Origin: CAZSBB01 sp964605235
GTDB taxonomy: Bacteria > Planctomycetota > Phycisphaerae > Phycisphaerales > Phycisphaeraceae
Length of the DNA: 58,605 nucleotides
Reading direction: 5' to 3'
Assembly: GCA_964605235.1 (NCBI GenBank)
Contig: CAZSBB010000040.1
Coordinates: 1-58,605, forward strand
In this document: one piece after another, positions 53,959 through 58,605 of the stretch
Layout: each line of letters starts with the position of its first letter
Position numbering within the stretch: the first letter of the stretch is position 1
Position numbers and translations under genes: made by a program
Notes under the pieces: generated by a model
Told to the model about the DNA's origin: nothing
The model's input: the letters and a program-made list of their open reading frames with translations, nothing else
The model's database searches: none

Positions 53959-54864
53959 TCATCTATCGGCCCGGCGACCCCAGACAATCCACTGCACCGC
54001 CACACTGCCCAGCGTTATCAGACCCCCCGACAAAACTAAATGCGCCGGCTCCAGCCAGACGCTGTTCACCCCCGCTTGCGCCAACCAGGCGCTGGCGCCC
54101 ACCAGCACCAGCGCGCTGCCGAGCACGCCGCCCAGGGTCGCCACGCCGAGGTTAGGTGCGATAAGTCCCAGCAGCAGTCCGATAAGCGCTCCGCCGCAGA
54201 ACCAACTCACCAACCGGCGTTGCGTCCCGGCGCCCAGCTCGCTCCACCAGGCGCGCCAGTCGTGGCCCAGCGTCTGCAAACGCGTCGACCAGTCGCGCGC
54301 GGGCGCCACCACCTCGGCGGGGGCCGGCAGTGCTGGCAATTGCATCATGCTGGCCGCCGCGAGCGCCGGCGCGGGAGCCGCCACCGCAGGATGCTTCATC
54401 ATCGCCAACGGCCACGGCGTCACCTCCAGCGGATCCGTCACCAGCTCCTGCGCCGGCGGCGCCGCTTGCGCCTCCGCATCCGCTGCCACTGTCCGCTCCG
54501 CCACCGGCGCCAGCGGCGGCAACTTCCCCTCCCGCGCCAACATGCCCAGCGGCAATGCCAGCGCCAGCAACACCGCACAGCCCAGCGCCACACACGGGCG
54601 AAACAGCAGCCAACCCGCCAGGCAACCCGCCACCGCTCCGCCGGCGATCAGCAGCGGCATCACCTGGGCTTCGACCACCATCGGCGGCACGATCAGCATG
54701 GCGAAACCCCCGCCCGCCAGCCCGATCAACGCCATCGCCGGCCGCACCAGCTTGCGCGCCAGCAGCAACGGCGCCACGCCCACCACAATGAGCGCAGCGG
54801 CAGCCAACTGCCCCATCTCCGGCAGGCGCGCAGCGACGGCAACGGCTTCTTGCGGTTCCATCAT
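53959..54864 (-). CDS. Multi-spanning membrane protein of unknown function
   Basis: A 301-residue integral membrane protein. The first half has three helices (about 17-36, 42-62, 68-108), then a long soluble Ala/Pro-rich loop (about 110-205) with no domain recognised, then three more helices at the end (LIGLLLGLIAPNLGVATLGG, VLGSALVLVGASAWLA, LVLSGGLITLGSVAVQWIV). The helix pattern GLAGGGFAMLIVPPM resembles its downstream neighbour at 52925, so the two may work together. An 18-base piece of the interspersed GC motif (about 54463-54480) lies in the coding loop. It diverges from pheA. Start at 54864, MMEPQEA, without clear ribosome site. Function unknown. Confidence 0.7.
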   Translation of the reverse strand: MMEPQEAVAVAARLPEMGQLAAAALIVVGVAPLLLARKLVRPAMALIGLAGGGFAMLIVPPMVVEAQVMPLLIAGGAVAGCLAGWLLFRPCVALGCAVLLALALPLGMLAREGKLPPLAPVAERTVAADAEAQAAPPAQELVTDPLEVTPWPLAMMKHPAVAAPAPALAAASMMQLPALPAPAEVVAPARDWSTRLQTLGHDWRAWWSELGAGTQRRLVSWFCGGALIGLLLGLIAPNLGVATLGGVLGSALVLVGASAWLAQAGVNSVWLEPAHLVLSGGLITLGSVAVQWIVWGRRADR

Positions 54865-55018
54865 TGCCTGACGTCGACCATTGCCGCCACGGGCTTGGGT
54901 GCACCGCCAGTCGAGTGACAGCGATAACTGGCAACCCCTCCTACAGTCGCTTCAACTTGCCCAGTCTGCCACCGGTCGCTTGCGGTATTTCCAGCGGATT
55001 CCCGTACAATGCCCGCCT

Positions 55019-56113
55019 ATGTCCAACTGCGATGACATCCAGACCCGGCTCCAGCCGTTGCGTCAACGAATCGATGAACTGGACCGCCAGATTGTGAACC
55101 TGCTCAATGAGCGGGCCCGGGTGGTGGTCGACGTCGGCCGCATCAAACGCGACACGGATGCGCCCATCTATGCCCCCGAGCGCGAGCAGAAGGTGCTCGC
55201 CCAAGTGCGCCAGTTCAATGAAGGACCGCTGCCGGATGTCTGTCTGGAGGCGATTTACCGGGAGCTGATGAGCGGCAGCTTCGCGCTGGAGAAACCGCTG
55301 CGCATCGGCTACCTGGGGCCGCAGGGCAGCTACTCGCACCTGGCGGCAGTGCGGAAGTTCGGGCGCAGCGTGGAGTATGACGACCTGGGCCAGATTGCCG
55401 CGGTGTTTGAAGCCGTGGTGCGCGGGCACATCGACCTGGGTCTCGTCCCCATCGAAAATTCCTACATGGGCGGCGTGGGCGAAACCCTCGACAGCTTCCT
55501 GGAATATCCCGTGCAGGTCTGTGCCGAGGTGCAGCTCGCGGTGCATCAGAACCTGCTGGCGAACTGCCCCCCGCAACAGATCAAACGGATTTACTCCAAG
55601 CCCGAGGCTTTCGCGCAGTGCTACAAGTGGTCGAGCGTGCAGCTTCCCCACGCCGAGCGCGTGCCCACCGCCAGCACCTCCAAAGCGGCGGAACTGGCGG
55701 CGAAGGAAGAAGGCGCCGCGGCCATCGGCTCCGTGCTGTCCGCGGAGTTCTATGGCTTGAAAGTGCAGTTCGCCAACATCGAGGACAACCCCAACAACAT
55801 CACGCGCTTCTTCGTCATCGCCAAGCAAAGCGCCAAGCCCAGCGGCGACGACAAGACCGCCATCATGTTCACCACCGAGCACAAATCCGGCGCTTTGTCC
55901 GATGTGCTCGACGTGCTGCGCGATGAGGGCCTGAACCTCACCCACATCGACAAACGCCCCAGCAAGCGCGTCAACTGGGAGTACTACTTCTTCGTCGATT
56001 TCCTGGGCCACCTGAGCGACCCCCACGTCGCCCGGGCCGTGGAACGCTCGCGCAAACACTGCCTGCAACTGACGGTCCTGGGCTCATTTCCCAAAGCCCG
56101 GGATGTGCTGTGA
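55019..56113 (+). CDS. pheA: Bifunctional chorismate mutase/prephenate dehydratase (P-protein)
   Basis: Makes phenylpyruvate from chorismate through prephenate, in phenylalanine synthesis. The 364-residue product has the chorismate mutase domain (about 1-90, beginning LQPLRQRIDELDRQIVNLLN), the dehydratase domain (about 95-270, with IGYLGPQGSYSHLAA and the catalytic TRF in NNITRFFVIA), and an ACT domain (about 285-360). In the ACT domain GALSDVLDVL matches the GAL region, while the ESRP position reads DKRP. The start at 55019 begins the mutase domain; the longer frame upstream is spacer. It ends just before the hairpin at 56124 and is convergent with the ABC permease gene. Confidence 0.96.
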   Translation: MSNCDDIQTRLQPLRQRIDELDRQIVNLLNERARVVVDVGRIKRDTDAPIYAPEREQKVLAQVRQFNEGPLPDVCLEAIYRELMSGSFALEKPLRIGYLGPQGSYSHLAAVRKFGRSVEYDDLGQIAAVFEAVVRGHIDLGLVPIENSYMGGVGETLDSFLEYPVQVCAEVQLAVHQNLLANCPPQQIKRIYSKPEAFAQCYKWSSVQLPHAERVPTASTSKAAELAAKEEGAAAIGSVLSAEFYGLKVQFANIEDNPNNITRFFVIAKQSAKPSGDDKTAIMFTTEHKSGALSDVLDVLRDEGLNLTHIDKRPSKRVNWEYYFFVDFLGHLSDPHVARAVERSRKHCLQLTVLGSFPKARDVL

Positions 56114-56123
56114 GCGCAGCAGT

Positions 56124-56333
56124 TTTTTTGCCACGGATGAACACGGATGAACACGGATGAAGACAGGAAGAATCTGTTGATTTGGGATTTGTTGATTGGG
56201 TGATTTGCAGGCGAATCGTCTTTCCACCCGGGGATCAGATTCAGCAATTCAAATCAGCGAATCTCCAATCAACTCATCTCCAGCTTCTTCATCTCTTCAT
56301 CCGTGTTCATCCGTGTTCATCCGTGGCAAAAAA
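56124..56333. repeat. Large hairpin element with 40-bp perfect inverted ends between convergent genes
   Basis: Arms 56124-56163 and 56294-56333 are exact complements over 40 bases. Each contains three copies of a ten-base ACACGGATGA-type unit, and the arms begin with TTTTTT and end with AAAAAA. The 130-base interior holds a second, imperfect inverted repeat of GATTTG units (56174-56207) against reversed units (56251-56275). The element fills the space between the stop codons of pheA (56113) and the ABC permease (56342), so it could terminate transcription from both sides. Confidence 0.9.
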
Positions 56334-56341
56334 TTGTCTGA

Positions 56342-58129
56342 TCACACCCGGAAAATCGCCCCCAGCTTTTTGCCCATCAGCACGCTGGCGCCCACCAGCG
56401 TCACCGTCAGCAGGGCCATGCCCCAGACGCCCATGGCGCTGGCGATGTATGGGCCGTCGCCCAGGCGGTTGTAGAACTCGAAGATGGCTTTGGTGATCGG
56501 GAAATGCTGGTCCTTCTGGGCGAGGATCAGCGAGTCGCTCACCTCCAGCATGGCGAAGCTGAACGCCAGCACCGCGCCGGCGATGAGATTCGCCAGGATC
56601 AGCGGGACGACGATTTTGCGGATGGCGGTGGCGGTTGACGCCCCGAGGTTGAGCGCCGCTTCTTCCAGTTCGCCGCTGGTTTGTTCCAGCCCCGCCGAGG
56701 CGGAGCGCACGACGTAGGGCAGGCGGCGGATGCCGTAGGCGATCACCAGGAAGAGCACCGGGTTGGGCGCCTTGCCGGTGATCTGACAGAGCGAAGCGAG
56801 CTGCGGGAAGTTGTTGGCTTCAAACCAGAGCGCCAGGTCGGCAAACGGCCAGTGCAGGCTCATGGCGACGTAGCCGAACGCCATCACCAGCCCCGGCACC
56901 GCCAGCGGCAGCATCGCCAGACTGTCCAGCAACCATCCGCCGCGCACCTTGCAGCGCACGGTCAGGTAGGACACCGCCAGCCCCACCGCCACGGTGATGA
57001 CCACCGCGATGGAGGCGTAAAACAGGCTGTTCTGAATCGATCCCATCGCCAGCGGATGCGCCAGCGCCTGCTGGTAATGTTCCAGCGTGAACACCCGCGG
57101 CAGGATCGAGCGGTACCACGCCCCGTCGGCGCTGAAGCTCGCCAGCACCACGCCGATGTGCGGCAGGATCGCCACCCCGGTCAGCACGGCGAACGGCAGC
57201 ATGGCGCCGATGCCCTTGGCGCCGCGCAGCTTGATGGAGGTGGCGGCGATGGCGGCCTTGCTCTGCATCGCGTACGCCTTGCCGCCAAAGGCGTACTTGC
57301 CCAGCACGTACAGCCCCACCGCCACCGTGAGCATCACCACCACCAGCGCGTACGGCCGAGGGTTGCTCGCCACTTCCTGAATGCCCCAGAACACCTGCAC
57401 CGGCGTCACGGTGTAGAAGTCGAACATCAGCGGCGTGCCCAGCTCGGTGAAGGACCAGATGAACACGATGGTGCAGCCGGCGAACACGCCCGGCAGGATC
57501 AGCGGCAGGGTGATGCCGAAGAACCGTTTCCATCGGCCGGCGCCCAGTCCGAGCGCGGCTTCGTCCAGCGCGGGGTCGAGGTTCGCCAGCGCCGCGGTGA
57601 TGTTGAGGTAGACAATCGGGTACAGGTGCAGCGCTTCCATGATGATCACGCCGATCATTCGGCCCGCTTCGTTGCCGCCCAGGAAGTCCAGGCCGGGCGC
57701 GTTGGCGTCGAGCAGGCCCAGTTGCACCAGCAGGGCATTGATCGCCCCAAAGCGTCCCAGCAGGGCGCGCAGGCCGATGGCCCCGACAAACGGCGGGAGG
57801 ATCAGCGGCACCAGCAGCAGGCTCGAAAGCAGAGCTTTGCCGGGATAGTCGTAACGGGCCGCCAGCACCGCCAGCGGGAGCGTCATGACCAGACAGCAGA
57901 AGGTGGTGCCGGTGGCGATGAGCAGGCTGTTGAGCAGGCCGCGCATCCACAGCGGATCCTGAAAGACGCTGATGATGTACTTGAGCGTGAAGCCGCCGTC
58001 GGGGTCCTGGAACCCCCCGGCAACGGTCAGCAGGATGGGCCAGACCATGAACGCCAGCAGCACGAGCAGAATTGCCCAGTAGAGGAACGTGCGATGCAGG
58101 CGGTGTAGCGGCGGCAGCATGGGCGACAT
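56342..58129 (-). CDS. ABC transporter permease, fused two-domain type (iron/thiamine-like)
   Basis: Inner-membrane permease with two homologous halves in one chain, about 595 residues from the ATG at 58129 (a TTG at 58156 is also in frame). Twelve or so helices are visible. Each half has the ATPase-contact loop: DEAALGLGAGRWKRFFGITLP (half 1, about residue 200) and EEAALNLGASTATAIRKIVVP (half 2, about residue 500), both with EAA---G. The arrangement matches FbpB/AfuB-type iron(III) and related ion or thiamine permeases. The ATP-binding and substrate-binding genes are not in the window; the small zinc-ribbon gene lies just upstream, 51 bases away. Substrate unknown. Confidence 0.9.
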   Translation of the reverse strand: MSPMLPPLHRLHRTFLYWAILLVLLAFMVWPILLTVAGGFQDPDGGFTLKYIISVFQDPLWMRGLLNSLLIATGTTFCCLVMTLPLAVLAARYDYPGKALLSSLLLVPLILPPFVGAIGLRALLGRFGAINALLVQLGLLDANAPGLDFLGGNEAGRMIGVIIMEALHLYPIVYLNITAALANLDPALDEAALGLGAGRWKRFFGITLPLILPGVFAGCTIVFIWSFTELGTPLMFDFYTVTPVQVFWGIQEVASNPRPYALVVVMLTVAVGLYVLGKYAFGGKAYAMQSKAAIAATSIKLRGAKGIGAMLPFAVLTGVAILPHIGVVLASFSADGAWYRSILPRVFTLEHYQQALAHPLAMGSIQNSLFYASIAVVITVAVGLAVSYLTVRCKVRGGWLLDSLAMLPLAVPGLVMAFGYVAMSLHWPFADLALWFEANNFPQLASLCQITGKAPNPVLFLVIAYGIRRLPYVVRSASAGLEQTSGELEEAALNLGASTATAIRKIVVPLILANLIAGAVLAFSFAMLEVSDSLILAQKDQHFPITKAIFEFYNRLGDGPYIASAMGVWGMALLTVTLVGASVLMGKKLGAIFRV

Positions 58130-58180
58130 CGTAATGGGACAACCAGCGGTAACCAAACCCCAATCGAGCGCCAGGCAGGG

Positions 58181-58468
58181 CTAACGGCGGAGCAGCAACC
58201 ACAGGAAAGCCGCCAGCGCCGCGGCTCCCCCGAGCCACGCCCAGCCGGGGATGCCCACGCCGAACACATCACCGGGCGGAATCTGCCAGACCTCGCGGTC
58301 AAATTGCCGGCCACAGTGGTGGCAACGCATGGCATACGACGACAGCATCCGCCGGCAGGCTGGGCACGGCGTCAGGTCCGGGTCCTCCGCGCCGGGGTGA
58401 TCGACCACACCATGCGGGTATGGCTCCTCACGGTCATCGTCCTCATCATCGGGATGCACCACACGCAT
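58181..58468 (-). CDS. Small zinc-ribbon membrane protein
   Basis: A 95-residue protein with an acidic head (DDEDDDREEPYPHG), a zinc ribbon with two CxxC pairs (CPAC and CHHC, about residues 35-52) and one carboxy-terminal membrane helix (LGGAAALAAFLWLLLRR). The ribbon would face the cytoplasm. I do not recognise a named family. It lies directly upstream of the ABC permease on the same strand and could be co-transcribed. Confidence 0.72.
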   Translation of the reverse strand: MRVVHPDDEDDDREEPYPHGVVDHPGAEDPDLTPCPACRRMLSSYAMRCHHCGRQFDREVWQIPPGDVFGVGIPGWAWLGGAAALAAFLWLLLRR

Positions 58469-58500
58469 GGCGGCATTCTATGCCCTCGGGAAACGGGGGT

Positions 58501-58551
58501 AAAAAAGGGGATAAGTACATTAATTTTGTGAAAATTAATGTACTTATCCCG
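58501..58551. repeat. 20-bp perfect inverted repeat with 3-base loop at right edge
   Basis: Arms 58509-58528 and 58532-58551 are exact complements; the arm runs GGGATAAGTACATTAATTTT and the loop is GTG. It is far more AT-rich than its surroundings. AAAAAA precedes it on the plus strand (58502-58507), so a minus-strand transcript would carry a stable stem and a T run, as a terminator. It also resembles GTACAT/CCCC-type extragenic palindromes found near IS200-like elements. Confidence 0.85.
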
Positions 58552-58605
58552 AATGCCCCGAAGTTAAGCCCTAACTCCGCGCCCGCGCGCGCCTTACGTC
58601 CGCTG

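Noticed and set aside
56124..56333. Repeated ten-base units could suggest a CRISPR array.
   Set aside because: Units are directly adjacent without unique spacers, occur as an inverted pair, and no cas gene is nearby.

Overview
The window is high-GC DNA that looks like a planctomycete, probably of the Phycisphaerae type. The pointers are a surface protein with the planctomycete LEPRKLLSAD amino-terminal box, an exosortase fused to an EpsI domain, DUF4838-type secreted proteins, a sulfatase, mandelate-racemase-like enolases, ClpC, LpxA, and many short palindromic intergenic repeats. Almost every long frame antisense to these genes is a GC-driven shadow. No rRNA, tRNA, CRISPR array, transposase, integrase or phage gene was found.

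Layout. 1-5 kb (minus strand): an exopolysaccharide/exosortase locus running off the left edge, with a Wza-like export lipoprotein, an exosortase-EpsI fusion and a TPR membrane protein. 5-10 kb (minus): an unrecognised lipoprotein, two tandem paralogous membrane proteins with conserved cysteines, the protease SppA and a cytosolic peroxiredoxin. 10-19 kb: housekeeping genes (a PH-domain membrane protein coupled to hypoxanthine phosphoribosyltransferase, MTA phosphorylase, an FkbM methyltransferase, a lipoprotein peroxiredoxin, ClpC), then an HDOD-GGDEF signalling protein and a CBS protein. 19-28 kb (minus): a secreted DUF4838 protein, NrdR, a very large CARDB-repeat surface protein and a metallophosphoesterase. 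28-32 kb: LpxA between two copies of a palindromic repeat, then LipB coupled to a membrane glycosyltransferase. 32-39 kb: a secreted glycosidase-like protein, a Y-family polymerase and a sensor with HAMP, PAS, GAF and a degenerate GGDEF domain.

39-52 kb looks like a catabolic accessory island: a DapA-family lyase, a sulfatase, two tandem enolase-superfamily proteins, alanine dehydrogenase, a cytosolic glycosidase-like barrel protein, a two-gene secreted operon (beta-propeller plus glycosidase-like protein), and a secreted dienelactone hydrolase. 52-58.6 kb: a PEGA lipoprotein, MoaC, two membrane proteins, the P-protein PheA, a fused two-domain ABC permease and a small zinc-ribbon membrane protein.

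The clearest structure beyond the genes is a set of interspersed palindromic repeats of several families. They include a 40-bp perfect inverted repeat between the convergent genes pheA and the ABC permease, a 22-bp perfect hairpin near lpxA, and a 20-bp perfect hairpin at the right edge. A short motif of the window's C-rich repeat also lies inside the exosortase gene, where it encodes part of a low-complexity linker. I saw no complete, clearly novel defence or mobile system. The best leads are the tandem four-cysteine membrane paralogs, the enolase pair lacking a visible third metal ligand, and the shared AACGTT-centred sites upstream of secreted-protein genes.
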